DNA of 47,167 bases, taken from Nitrososphaerales archaeon. Its GTDB lineage: Archaea; Thermoproteota; Nitrososphaeria; Nitrososphaerales; CADDZS01. How positions within the stretch are numbered: position 1 is the first letter of the stretch; each line of letters opens with the position of its first letter. Below the pieces are notes generated by a model. The model was not told the DNA's origin and did no database searches. It saw only the letters and a program-made list of their open reading frames with translations. Below are positions 24,260 through 33,069 of the stretch, piece after piece. The stretch is taken from the NCBI GenBank assembly GCA_030041295.1, contig JASHOD010000147.1, positions 1-47,167 of the forward strand, read 5' to 3'. Both the position numbers and the translations under genes were made by a program.

Positions 24260-25750
24260 ATGAATAAGAGAAATTGGGAATTCAGAGAGACATTTTTCGT
24301 CTTGACGTACAAGTTGTTCTTGAACGGTGAGTTTGTAGATTCTTCGACAAAAGAGACCTATGAAATACGCAATCCAGCGAACGGGTCGCTTGTAGACACC
24401 GTTGCGAGGGGGACTCCAGAGGATGCAAGAGCCGCAGTCGATTTTGCTTATGATGCTTTCAAAAGAGAACGGCAAGGGAGTAGTGCTCCACCCATCAATA
24501 TTTCCAGAATTCTCCAAGTCGCATCTGATCTAGTAAGGCAAAACGAGACAGAGCTTGCAACTACAATGACTTTGGAGCAGGGCAAGACCATCGCAGAATC
24601 AAAAGGAGAAATCAGGTTCTTCGCCCATACTCTAGAATATTACGCTGGGCTTAAAGCAAGAGGTTCACAAGTCAACATATCGGATCCGTCTAAATTGGCT
24701 GTCGTCGAAAAGGAACCAGTTGGAGTGGTGGCCGGCATCGTCCCTTGGAACAATCCAATTTTGCTAATGGGTGCTAAGCTCGCTTCAGCCCTCGCCGCGG
24801 GAAATTCAATTGTAATCAAACCTGCAAGTACTACACCACTTTCAACCTTGAAAGTAGGGGAACTTTTCGTGAAAGCTGGATTGCCAAAAGGGTTGCTCAA
24901 CTTTGTGACGGGGTCAGGCGAAACTGTTGGTGAGGAACTGGTCACAAATCCAAAGACCCGCAAAGTGTCATTCACGGGCGACACAGCAACGGGCAAAAGA
25001 ATCATGCAACTTGCCTCTTCAAACTTGAAGCGAGTGACTCTCGAATTAGGCGGTAGCAACCCGATAATCGTGGCTGACGACGCGGATATTGATGCCGCTG
25101 TGAATGCTACCCTTAACGGAAGATTCCGAAACTGTGGGCAGGGCTGTATGTGTGTGAAAAGAACATATGTTTTTGAAAAAATAGCGCCGATCTTTGTCGA
25201 GAAGCTAAAGTCGAAGGCCTCCGCTATAGTTCTGGGTGATGGAATGAAACCCGAAACGACTATGGGCCCTGTTCATAGTAAGCCGCAGTTAGAGAAAGTC
25301 TCGCGCCAAGTTTCCGATACGATAGAAAAAGGAGCGAATCTCGTTTTGGGTGGAGGTGCCCCAAGCTCGCCTGAACTTTCAAAGGGCTTTTTCTATCTCC
25401 CGACTTTGGTTACCGATGTTGACCAAACCAGTAAGTTGGTTTCTGAGGAGTGCTTTGGCCCAGCCCTTCCGATTATCACGGTAGACTCGATGGATGATGC
25501 GATCGAACAAGCGAACAGCTCTATCTACGGACTAGGCGCATCAGTCTGGACGAAAGACCTTGCAAGGGCAAAGAAGGCCGCAAGAGAACTCGAAGCTGGG
25601 ACTGTTCTCGTAAACTCGCTCTATGGAGCGGGAGGCTGGGAAATCGAGGTTCCCATGGGTGGTTTCAAGCAAAGCGGTGTTGGTCGCGAGTATGGTATCG
25701 AGGGCCTTGAATCGTATACCGAAACAAAGACAACAATCTACGGCTCTTAG
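24260..25750 (+). CDS. NAD(P)-dependent aldehyde dehydrogenase
   Basis: A full-length ALDH-superfamily enzyme (496 residues). Catalytic and cofactor residues are N165 in GIVPWNNP, K187 in VIKPAS, E262 in TLELGGSNP and C296 in NCGQGC. ETKTTIYG near the end is the oligomerisation tail. The closest general type is the succinate-semialdehyde/betaine/lactaldehyde group, but substrate choice cannot be told. ATG 24260 is used; the TTG at 24302, just before TYKLFLNGEFV, is a reasonable alternative because relatives begin there. It ends 22 bp before the convergent regulator gene. Confidence 0.92.
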   Translation: MNKRNWEFRETFFVLTYKLFLNGEFVDSSTKETYEIRNPANGSLVDTVARGTPEDARAAVDFAYDAFKRERQGSSAPPINISRILQVASDLVRQNETELATTMTLEQGKTIAESKGEIRFFAHTLEYYAGLKARGSQVNISDPSKLAVVEKEPVGVVAGIVPWNNPILLMGAKLASALAAGNSIVIKPASTTPLSTLKVGELFVKAGLPKGLLNFVTGSGETVGEELVTNPKTRKVSFTGDTATGKRIMQLASSNLKRVTLELGGSNPIIVADDADIDAAVNATLNGRFRNCGQGCMCVKRTYVFEKIAPIFVEKLKSKASAIVLGDGMKPETTMGPVHSKPQLEKVSRQVSDTIEKGANLVLGGGAPSSPELSKGFFYLPTLVTDVDQTSKLVSEECFGPALPIITVDSMDDAIEQANSSIYGLGASVWTKDLARAKKAARELEAGTVLVNSLYGAGGWEIEVPMGGFKQSGVGREYGIEGLESYTETKTTIYGS

Positions 25751-25772
25751 CGGAATTTCCGAGCCAATATCT

Positions 25773-27550
25773 CTAGGTAGGTATTCCCACTTTCTTGCAG
25801 AATTCAGAGAAACGAGAATCGTTTCGCAACCTCTCAAGAAGTGGATCGAATTTTTTGAGGCCCCACCAAGCATGTGTTTCTGCCTGCCTCATGAGTGCCT
25901 TAAAAGCTTCGTCCAAGTCACCCAGCGCTGTGTTTATCCAAAGCTGTGCATTTAGGCGATTAGATTCAAATTTATCTTTCTTGAGTTCTTGCAATTCGTC
26001 TGTCGCTTCTTGTCTTCTTCCTGACATTGCATAAGCTATGCCCTGGTACATCCTAAGCAGATGATCACTGGGATCGAGTTCTAGGCCAAGTTCAATTGCG
26101 CCAAGGCCTTTAGCATAGTCCTTCTTTTGTAGATAATATGCAGCGATAGTGGTGTAGATAGCAGGATCCTTGGGATGGAACTTTTCTGTCTCTTCCACAA
26201 ATTCTAGCACCTCTTCCATCCTACCTGCCGCTCTAAGAACTGCAATCAAAATAAGCACAGGTTGTGTGCCAAGAGGGTCAAGCGAGCAAGACTTTCGGAG
26301 GTAACCTATGGCTTCGTCGAATTTGCCGAAAATAGCTAGATTCCATCCAAGGAGCTGGTTTACGCCTGCTAAATTTGGGTTTATTCTAATCGCCCTCTTC
26401 AGCTCCAAGCGTGCTTCATCAAATCTGTCCCTGGCCTGGTGGACAATTGCCATGGCCGAGTGAACTTCGGCGAATTCTGGTCCCAGCTTAAGGGCTTTTA
26501 GGGCAGCAGCTTCCGCACTATTCACTGATACATTGAAGTCCGACCAGTTCCACGTCCACATCATATACCACGCCCTCGCTAGTCCAGCGTATGCCCGGCA
26601 GAAGGTGGGATCTCTAGCTATTGCCCCTTCCAAAAGGGCAATAGCTTGTTGGCAGCTAGTTTGAGTACCCTCTCGTACAAGTTGAGTCGCTCTGAGATAC
26701 AGGGTGTAGGACTCGATGTTTTCAATCGTCTCGACACGTTCTTTATCTTCGTCCAGAAGCTTCAGCTGAAGAGCGCCGGCGACTTTGTGAGCAACGGAGC
26801 TTTGAACTTCGAATATGTCCTGCAGGTCCTTGTCATAGTTTTCCGCCCACATATGATCCTCGGTGTTGGCATTGATCAGTTGGGCACTCACTCGAATCTT
26901 ATTCCCTGCCTTTCTCACACTTCCTTCTAAAACAGTTCCAACATTGAGCTCTTTTCCAATTAGAGAGACATTCATTTCTCTCTTCTTGTAGCTCATCACA
27001 GATGTACGGGCTATGACTTTCAATCCTCTAACCAGGGAAATTCTTGAGATAAGTTCCTCAGTTAATCCGTCGACGAAATACTCGTCATTAGGATCGGGAC
27101 TCATGCTCACAAAAGGGAGGACAGCGACTCTGAGCGTGTCTAGCTCTACAGCTTTGCTAGAAACTATCTTCCTAGCAGGAAAACATTTCTTGTCTACGAG
27201 CTCTTTGATGGAAACATTGCCGTAAGCGATGCGAAGACGAGTTACTTCACCGCCTCGTCCTTTCTCGCCCGCAAAAAGCCTTGTTTCGATCAATCCCTCG
27301 CGAATCGGCTCGTCTAGGCAGGACCAACAGTAGTGTGCTTTTCGTATAATACAGATGGAGAGATACGAGTCTTCGAAGCTATTTCGGTTAGGGTTCTCCA
27401 CCCCGACTTTTCGGGTGGATACTTCTTTGACACGTAATCCTCAATGAAGAAGTCGACGAGCGATTCGAATACTTTGGACGCGATGTCTGACTTGAATCGA
27501 GGCAGCTCATAGTCTTCGGATGTAGAAGGTTTGCTACTAGTTGGTTGCAC
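25773..27550 (-). pseudogene. Winged-helix / TolB-FlgO-like / TPR regulator split by a frameshift
   Basis: Two overlapping frames make one protein. The 5' frame (27550 down to a TAG at 27314) encodes a helix-turn-helix segment ending WRTLTEIASKTRISP...GPA. The 3' frame begins inside it and continues in register with LDEPIREGLIETRLFAGEKG, the wing of the same winged-helix domain. Next come a TolB/FlgO-like domain (LRVAVLPFVSMSPDPNDEYF to SSVAHKVAGAL) and about eight TPR-like repeats to the end. The join lies at about 27314-27320, where GCCTAG would read through if one C were added (GCCCTA). This is a real disruption, a sequencing indel, or programmed frameshifting. GTG start. Intact relatives are soluble proteins with DNA-binding and TPR parts. 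Confidence 0.75.
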
Positions 27551-27651
27551 GCCTGAGGGAGCTCCTTGCGGCCTTTCTGCGCAACTGAGCTAAACTTTTG
27601 CGCTTTATGAAAGCTAGAATCTAGAATAAGAAGTACTTTTTTTGGAAAAAA

Positions 27652-27698
27652 AGATAAGATCACTCATAAGGCTAATCTTATAGCTGTATATCTTATCT
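27652..27698. promoter_or_regulatory. Three-half-site inverted-repeat operator between divergent genes
   Basis: AGATAAGAT (27652-27660) and ATCTTATCT (27690-27698) form a perfect 9-bp inverted repeat. A third half-site, ATCTTAT (27675-27681), lies between them. The region separates the regulator gene (start 27550, minus) from the NicX/M29-like gene (start 27766, plus). The upstream regulator is a candidate binder, by position only. An A/T-rich tract (27637-27652) adjoins. Confidence 0.5.
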
Positions 27699-27765
27699 CA
27701 TTGTGGCCCATAAACTATAACGCGGAGAGATAACTTGACAAGCTTTCGCGAAGGAGAATTTGTAA

Positions 27766-28761
27766 ATGGTATCATTTGAAGCTGCAATAAGAGAAGCTAA
27801 ACTTGCAATAGATCATTGCTACTCTGTCAAGGAAGGTGAGAACGTCGCGATCCTAACAGATCAGGATCATCTCGCGGAATCAAAGGCTCTTGCCGCAATA
27901 GCAGGGCAAGTAGGCGCCAATGTTGTGATGCTCGACGCTTCTGCTTACGTCCAATCCGGAATGTTAATGGCGGGTATACCAGAACCGCCGTCCCACATTT
28001 CTTCTTTAATGGAGAAAACTCAAGTGTTCATCATAAAGACCGAGATGGATTTTGCCCACAGGTTTGCGCATACTGAAGCTGCTCGTATCGTGGAAAGAAA
28101 CAAAGGGAGGATAGCTTCGGTCGAGGAAGAGATGGGAACATGGGGAATAAATTATGATTATCTCGTTGAAACAAAGGAGCGTACCGCGGAACTAGGTGCC
28201 TTAACCAGAAAGGCTGACAAGGTTCGAGTCACTTCGTCGAAGGGTACTGATGTTACCTTTTCAATAAAAAACAGACCAGCGCTTGTTATTGTTCCACAGC
28301 GCTCTCCGGGAGATGTAATGTCTCCTTTACCTCTTTGGGGCGAGGTCGCTCACTCTATAATCGAAGATACAGGTAACGGGACCGTCGTGGCAGATGGAAT
28401 AGCTAATGCTGTTGCAAATAACGGACTCAAAGAGCCGATTACATACAGCGTGAAGGACGGACGGGCGTACGATATTCGAGGAGGAGATGAAGCAAAACGC
28501 TGGAAGGCGGTCGTAGATTCTGCTGACGAAAACGCGAATGTACTCTGCGAATTCGCCGTAGGTACGGGTAGTAGAGAGAGGTGGAGCACGGTCTCCGAAA
28601 AGGGAGCGCTGGGGACAATGCATCTTGCTCTAGGCGAAAATGCCGGGCCCTATCCCGGAGGCAAGAACCACAGCAAGATTCACTTGGACGTAACAGTTCG
28701 ATTCCCTACCATAGAATTAGATGGGAAAGTAGTAATCGAGAAAGGAACCTTCAAATTATAA
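27766..28761 (+). CDS. M29 aminopeptidase / 2,5-dihydroxypyridine dioxygenase (NicX)-superfamily metalloenzyme
   Basis: A 331-residue protein of the superfamily that holds M29 aminopeptidases and NicX-type ring-cleaving dioxygenases. The C-terminal metal-site block is recognisable: LCEFAVGTG (E262), GTMHLALGENAG (H286) and KIHLDV (H306, D308), followed by PTIELDGKVVIEKG as in both subgroups. At 331 residues it is shorter than typical M29 peptidases (about 400) and closer to NicX (about 350). I therefore prefer a NicX-like or uncharacterised metalloenzyme, but sequence reading alone cannot settle peptidase versus dioxygenase. A NicX role (opening an N-heterocyclic ring) would fit the molybdenum hydroxylases in the window. 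Confidence 0.7.
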   Translation: MVSFEAAIREAKLAIDHCYSVKEGENVAILTDQDHLAESKALAAIAGQVGANVVMLDASAYVQSGMLMAGIPEPPSHISSLMEKTQVFIIKTEMDFAHRFAHTEAARIVERNKGRIASVEEEMGTWGINYDYLVETKERTAELGALTRKADKVRVTSSKGTDVTFSIKNRPALVIVPQRSPGDVMSPLPLWGEVAHSIIEDTGNGTVVADGIANAVANNGLKEPITYSVKDGRAYDIRGGDEAKRWKAVVDSADENANVLCEFAVGTGSRERWSTVSEKGALGTMHLALGENAGPYPGGKNHSKIHLDVTVRFPTIELDGKVVIEKGTFKL

Positions 28762-28769
28762 AGTAAAGA

Positions 28770-28788
28770 GAAGGGAGTATATCCCTTC
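28770..28788. terminator. Hairpin between convergent genes
   Basis: GAAGGGA (28770-28776) and TCCCTTC (28782-28788) form a perfect 7-bp stem with a 5-nt loop. It lies 8 bp past the stop of the NicX/M29-like gene and 13 bp from the rhodanese stop, so it could end transcripts from both sides. Confidence 0.45.
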
Positions 28789-28801
28789 CTTTGAAAGTCG
28801 A

Positions 28802-29683
28802 CTATTTCTCAATCGGGCTACGAACGAGGTTTCCCCATTCGGTCCAAGAGCCGTCGTAATTCTTTACGTTGGGATAGCCAAGAAGGTACTTTAACACGAA
28901 CCATGTATGTGATGACCTTTCTCCAATCCTGCAATAAGCGATAACATCTTTGTCTTTAGTCACACCTTTTGATTCGTAGAGAGCCACTAGCTCTTCAGGA
29001 GATTTGAAAGTACCATCCTCCTTGACCGCCTGAGCCCAAGGGACGTTAACCGCTCCCGGAATATGTCCTCCACGTTGGGCATGTTCCGTCGGATATTCTG
29101 GAGGAGCTAAAATCTCTCCACTAAATTCCTTTGGACTGCGAACGTCAACCAAACTAACCCGTTTATTTCCAAGAACTTGCCGCACATCCTCCAGATATGT
29201 TCTTACTGATTCGTTAGGTCCTAACGCCTTGAAACTATATCTTTCGTAACTAGGGACATCCTTAGAGAACGGCTTGTCTTCCTCGATCCATTTCTTGCGT
29301 CCGCCATTGATGATCTTTACATCCTTCACGTCATAATACTTCAAGACCCAGAATGCGAATGCCGCAAACCAGTTGTTATAATCCCCGTAAAGCAGTATTG
29401 TTGTGTCATTTGTAATACCATTTCGGCTGAACAATTCTTCCAATTGCTCTTTGCTTAAAATGTCTCTTCGAATTGGATCGTTGATGTCCTTTCGCCAATC
29501 GAACAAAACTGCGCCTGAAATGTGTCCCTGATTGTAGTTTGGCGTCGGGTCATAATCAACTTCAACGATCCGGATTCCAGAATCTCCCGCGTGCGCAAGG
29601 ACCCAGTTTGTGTCCACCAAAACCTCGGGATGTGCGTAGCTTTTGCTTATGCTGCCTTCCCTTGTTACAGTTTGAGTACTCAT
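28802..29683 (-). CDS. Sulfurtransferase, tandem rhodanese (thiosulfate/3-mercaptopyruvate type)
   Basis: A 293-residue two-domain rhodanese. The inactive N-terminal domain spans about residues 20-140 (HISGAVLFDW, GGRKKW). The catalytic C-terminal domain has LVDVRSPKEFSGE and the active loop AYCRIGERSSH (C251). CRIGERS is the loop usually found in thiosulfate:cyanide sulfurtransferases, while mercaptopyruvate enzymes tend to have CG[ST]GVT. It moves sulfane sulfur from thiosulfate to a thiophilic acceptor. ATG start. It is the last gene of a co-directional group starting with purH, 39 bp after the PPOX gene, and it is one of three sulfur-linked loci in the window. Confidence 0.92.
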   Translation of the reverse strand: MSTQTVTREGSISKSYAHPEVLVDTNWVLAHAGDSGIRIVEVDYDPTPNYNQGHISGAVLFDWRKDINDPIRRDILSKEQLEELFSRNGITNDTTILLYGDYNNWFAAFAFWVLKYYDVKDVKIINGGRKKWIEEDKPFSKDVPSYERYSFKALGPNESVRTYLEDVRQVLGNKRVSLVDVRSPKEFSGEILAPPEYPTEHAQRGGHIPGAVNVPWAQAVKEDGTFKSPEELVALYESKGVTKDKDVIAYCRIGERSSHTWFVLKYLLGYPNVKNYDGSWTEWGNLVRSPIEK

Positions 29684-29722
29684 TGTTGTTAAGCCTATGA
29701 AAAAGCGATTAGCTAGTTCTTG

Positions 29723-30190
29723 CTATTTGAGACTTGATTTGCACGCAGATTTTGCGGCCCAGGTGACGATTCTGCCAATCCGCGCGCAAACCACAGGAGA
29801 ATTTGAGGGCAAGAGGCGATGGTTTTGGTATTGAGGATATTTTTTCTTCAATAATTTTAGCGCGACGAGCCGCTCGTTTTCTTCGAACCCTGAAAGTAAT
29901 TTGGCATATGCGTAAATTAGAACATAAGATAGCTTCTGCCAATCCTCGGAATAATTATCTATCAATAGTGTGACTAGTGGTTCCTTTTTGATGTTCTCCA
30001 GACGTCTCAGTTTAGTGATTGTTGTTTTCGGTTTCTGGTCGATTGGAAAGTAGATTCGATCAGAGGCATATGCAAATACTATTGGAACAATGTGAATTGT
30101 ACCATCAACATTCATCGTTCCTAAGCGTGCGACTCTTGAAGCCTCGATAAGTTTAGTTGTGTTTCGATCCAAACGAGTTTTTTCTTGCAA
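29723..30190 (-). CDS. PPOX-class F420-dependent protein (TIGR03668-like)
   Basis: A 155-residue split-barrel flavin/F420-binding protein. The barrel is seen in SRVARLGTMNVDGTIHIVPI (residues 18-37), YASDRIYFPIDQKPKTT and PLVTLLIDNYSEDW, then YVLIYAYAKLL and KKYPQYQNHRL near the end. The family is typically F420-dependent and often of unknown substrate. It begins with TTG. It lies between an LLM protein and the rhodanese on the same strand, with 57 bp and 39 bp gaps, so all three may be co-transcribed with purH. Together with the two LLM genes it suggests that the host makes F420. Confidence 0.82.
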   Translation of the reverse strand: MQEKTRLDRNTTKLIEASRVARLGTMNVDGTIHIVPIVFAYASDRIYFPIDQKPKTTITKLRRLENIKKEPLVTLLIDNYSEDWQKLSYVLIYAYAKLLSGFEENERLVALKLLKKKYPQYQNHRLLPSNSPVVCARIGRIVTWAAKSACKSSLK

Positions 30191-30247
30191 TCGAGTTCAA
30201 CCAAGCAAACCAAAGCTTCCTCTCACTTGTCGCATAAGTATCTCAAT

Positions 30248-31114
30248 TCATAGGGAAGGTATTATCTCTTCGGCAAATTTCTTTGAAGATTCCAAAATTT
30301 TGTCGGCCGAGACATCCCCGAAATAGCATGCGATGTCAGTCACTCCATCTCTTCCGTATTCCTTTATCTGAGAAATAATCTCCGAAGTATCACCATCTAA
30401 TCCATGACGATCTTTATTTTCCCTTTGCTTGACCGCCTTTTCCTTGAAATTTACGGCGAGCCTTGCTATGATTCGCAATTTTTTGTCTGTGAGTTTCTGT
30501 AGTCTCTCTGACCCCTTTCTGATCTCTTCAGGAGACGCGCCTACTGGATGCCACCCCTCTCCGAATTTGGCGGCTCTCCTCAGGCTAGGTCCTCCATTGC
30601 CACCAAAGAAGAGCGGAATCTCCTTTCTAGGAAGGGGGCCGAAAACTCCATCTGTAATAGAATAGAAATCCCCCTTGAATTCGGAGTTTCCCTTCAAGAG
30701 CCAACGAAACAATTGAACGCCTTCGTCATAGTACTGTCCCCGCCCATCAAAATCTGCTCTCAGGTTATGAAACTCCATTTCGTTCCACCCAGCTCCTAGA
30801 CCTAGCATCAATCTGTTATCTGAAAAAATCTGAATAGTTGCTGCTTGTTTTGCAAACAAAACAATCTCCCGAAGAGGTAGAATTATGATGGATGTTCCGA
30901 GACTGACATTCTCCGTCTTTCCAGACAAATAGGCAAGTGTGGAGAGGCTCTCAAGACACTTGCCGTACGGCGAGGCAAACTCTTCAGGAATTAGAAGATG
31001 GTCTGTAGTCCAGAGATGTTCGTAGTTCATTTTCTCCGCTAATTCAGCGCATTCATCAAGAGCTTTTTTTGATGTTGCCTTGCCATAGTTTGGAAGGCAG
31101 AAACCGATCTTCAA
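30248..31114 (-). CDS. LLM-class F420-dependent oxidoreductase
   Basis: A luciferase-like TIM barrel of 288 residues from the TTG at 31114, which directly gives KIGFCLPNYG, the usual first strand. The frame stays open upstream to an ATG at 31183, but this would overlap the end of purH by 47 bp, so the shorter start is preferred. Family marks are HLWTTDHLLIPEEFASPYG, VSLGTSIIILPLRE, MLGLGAGWNEMEF, IPLFFGGNGGPSLRRAAKFG and GWHPVGASPEEI. Substrate unknown. It follows purH by 22 bp and precedes the PPOX-type gene by 57 bp. Confidence 0.87.
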   Translation of the reverse strand: MKIGFCLPNYGKATSKKALDECAELAEKMNYEHLWTTDHLLIPEEFASPYGKCLESLSTLAYLSGKTENVSLGTSIIILPLREIVLFAKQAATIQIFSDNRLMLGLGAGWNEMEFHNLRADFDGRGQYYDEGVQLFRWLLKGNSEFKGDFYSITDGVFGPLPRKEIPLFFGGNGGPSLRRAAKFGEGWHPVGASPEEIRKGSERLQKLTDKKLRIIARLAVNFKEKAVKQRENKDRHGLDGDTSEIISQIKEYGRDGVTDIACYFGDVSADKILESSKKFAEEIIPSL

Positions 31115-31136
31115 TTTGTTCGAGAATAAAATCCCC

Positions 31137-32801
31137 TTAATGCTTGAAGGCTCTTGTATGGGTAAAAAGCATCGGGATTCCATATCTGTCTGACATTTCT
31201 ACGACTTTCTTGTCGTTCTGCGAACCCCCTGGCTGAATGATTCCTCTTACTGCGGCTCGTCCAAGCAAGTCGACGCTGTCTGGAAACGGAAAGAACCCAT
31301 CTGACGCGCAGTACGCTCCCTTAGCTCTTTCGCCGGCATTATCAAGAGCTATCTTCGTTGCTCCATTTCGCTTCCGAAAAGTTCCGACTCCGTAGGTCCA
31401 GAGCTTTTCGAGAGAACCATTTGAAACCTCGCCGTAGCCAATTACGACGCCATTTGATACCACTTTCCGTACGACTTCCCACAGGCCAAGCAAGATTGCG
31501 ACATCCCTCTCACTTGGCCGCGTCTTGGTCTCAATAGTTAGCTTTGAGCTTTCGAGTTTTTTTGTATAGTCTGGAGCCTTTTGAACCAAAGCGAGGCCCT
31601 GCATGATCTTCACATCATAGGGATAAGACGAACGCCTTGTCGTTTCTATAATGCGTATTTTTTTCCTTTGCTTCTCCTTCAAGATCTCAAGCGCTTCTCT
31701 TTCGTAACCCGGTGCCAGCAAAATCTCCGTGTAGACAGAGCCATCGTCGTCGGAATCATTCTTTCCAATCAATCTCGCCGTTTCCTTGTCCACTGTTCGG
31801 TTCAAGACCGTAGTGTTTCCGAAATCGGCTTCTGGATCGCAAGAATGCGCCAATCTGTAAGCATCAGAAAGTGATGTTGAGGAAAAGGCGAACCCAGAAA
31901 TCTGCCCGTGCTTCACGGTAGCGGCTGCGGGGTACTGTTCAAATCCTTCGAGGATTTCGTATGAGCTTGCAATATCCAGATAGTTGTTGTACGATCTTGT
32001 GTCGCCGAACAATTGCTTCCACTCAGGGACTCCGCCTGTTGAACTATTGATAGAGTAGACTCTTGCGCTTTGGTCGGGGTTTTCTCCGTATTTTGGCATC
32101 TCGTATGTCTTCGCTGATAGATAGAAGGAATTTGGAAATTCATTACTTGGAGATTCCAGGCGAGAAGCCAATGTGTTGTAAATAGCAATATCGTAATTTG
32201 CCACCAGCTCAAATGCTGCCAATGCCATTTTCTTCCTAGTTCGCAGCGAAATCATTCCTCTCCTGTCGTCAAGCTCCTTGCCAATCTCTCCATAGAAATT
32301 TGAACCTGGGACAGCGCAGACAGATTCGAAGTTCTTCGCCGAGGCCCTAACTATCGATGGACCCCCGATGTCGATCATTTCTATGAGTTCCTCTTCCTTT
32401 GCATTGCTCTTTGACGCGATCTCCTCAAAGGCATAGAAATTGCACACGACCATGTCAATTGTCGATATCCCTTTTTCCCTGATTTGCGCCAAATGCTCTT
32501 GGCTAGTTTTCTTCGCCAAGATTCCCGCGAATATTTCCGGTTGCAGAGTCTTAACTCTGCCCTCCAGCATCTCGGGGAAGTGTCCCATTTTTTCAACGGG
32601 GGTGACATTCAACCCCGCCCGTTCGAGTGAGGATAATGTTCCCCCCGTCGCAATGAGAGAAACCTTGTGCTCAGCGAGTTTTAATGCAAACTCGACAATG
32701 CCGCGTTTATCAAAAGTGGAGACGAGCGCAGTCCTGATTTTCAGATCGTTTTTGTCGTAGTCGCTACTGCTATTTTCTAAAACGGCTTGCGAATCTGGCA
32801 A
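31137..32801 (-). CDS. purH: Bifunctional AICAR transformylase / IMP cyclohydrolase
   Basis: Full-length bifunctional PurH (554 residues), the last two steps of IMP synthesis. The N-terminal MGS-like cyclohydrolase domain has STFDKRGIVEFALKL, IATGGTLSSLERAG, GRVKTLQPEIFAGIL and IDIGGPSIVRASAKNF. The transformylase half begins near residue 230 with PKYGENPDQSARVYS, and ends with AYCASDGFFPFPDSVDL, IIQPGGSQND and the terminal FTHTRAFKH. The catalytic Lys-His is kept in TVKHGQISGFA (K297, H298), but the usual KHxNPCG reads KHGQISG, an unusual change. TTG start. It leads a four-gene minus-strand run with LLM, PPOX and rhodanese genes. Confidence 0.95.
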   Translation of the reverse strand: MPDSQAVLENSSSDYDKNDLKIRTALVSTFDKRGIVEFALKLAEHKVSLIATGGTLSSLERAGLNVTPVEKMGHFPEMLEGRVKTLQPEIFAGILAKKTSQEHLAQIREKGISTIDMVVCNFYAFEEIASKSNAKEEELIEMIDIGGPSIVRASAKNFESVCAVPGSNFYGEIGKELDDRRGMISLRTRKKMALAAFELVANYDIAIYNTLASRLESPSNEFPNSFYLSAKTYEMPKYGENPDQSARVYSINSSTGGVPEWKQLFGDTRSYNNYLDIASSYEILEGFEQYPAAATVKHGQISGFAFSSTSLSDAYRLAHSCDPEADFGNTTVLNRTVDKETARLIGKNDSDDDGSVYTEILLAPGYEREALEILKEKQRKKIRIIETTRRSSYPYDVKIMQGLALVQKAPDYTKKLESSKLTIETKTRPSERDVAILLGLWEVVRKVVSNGVVIGYGEVSNGSLEKLWTYGVGTFRKRNGATKIALDNAGERAKGAYCASDGFFPFPDSVDLLGRAAVRGIIQPGGSQNDKKVVEMSDRYGIPMLFTHTRAFKH

Positions 32802-33069
32802 GAATTTTTCCTAACCATTCTGTGAGAGTTTTCTTCGGTTATTTTAGTTCCACTGTTTTTCCCAAAAAATTCCGAAAGAAAAAAATTTAGATAGCTCATT
32901 GACAGAAGCTTTTGCTGGACACACTACGAAAAGGAGTATCTCGGCCCATTTCCTTTGCAAGCAAGAATTCCGGTTACTGATCTCTAAGCATTCGATGAGC
33001 AGAGATATATTGTAATGATCCTAGAATCGAATACGAATTAAAAAGACAAAGAGACGCATTGAAAATCAA

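Noticed and set aside
27314..27550. Independent small helix-turn-helix gene
   Set aside because: It ends inside a winged-helix domain that continues in the next frame; a split gene explains it better.
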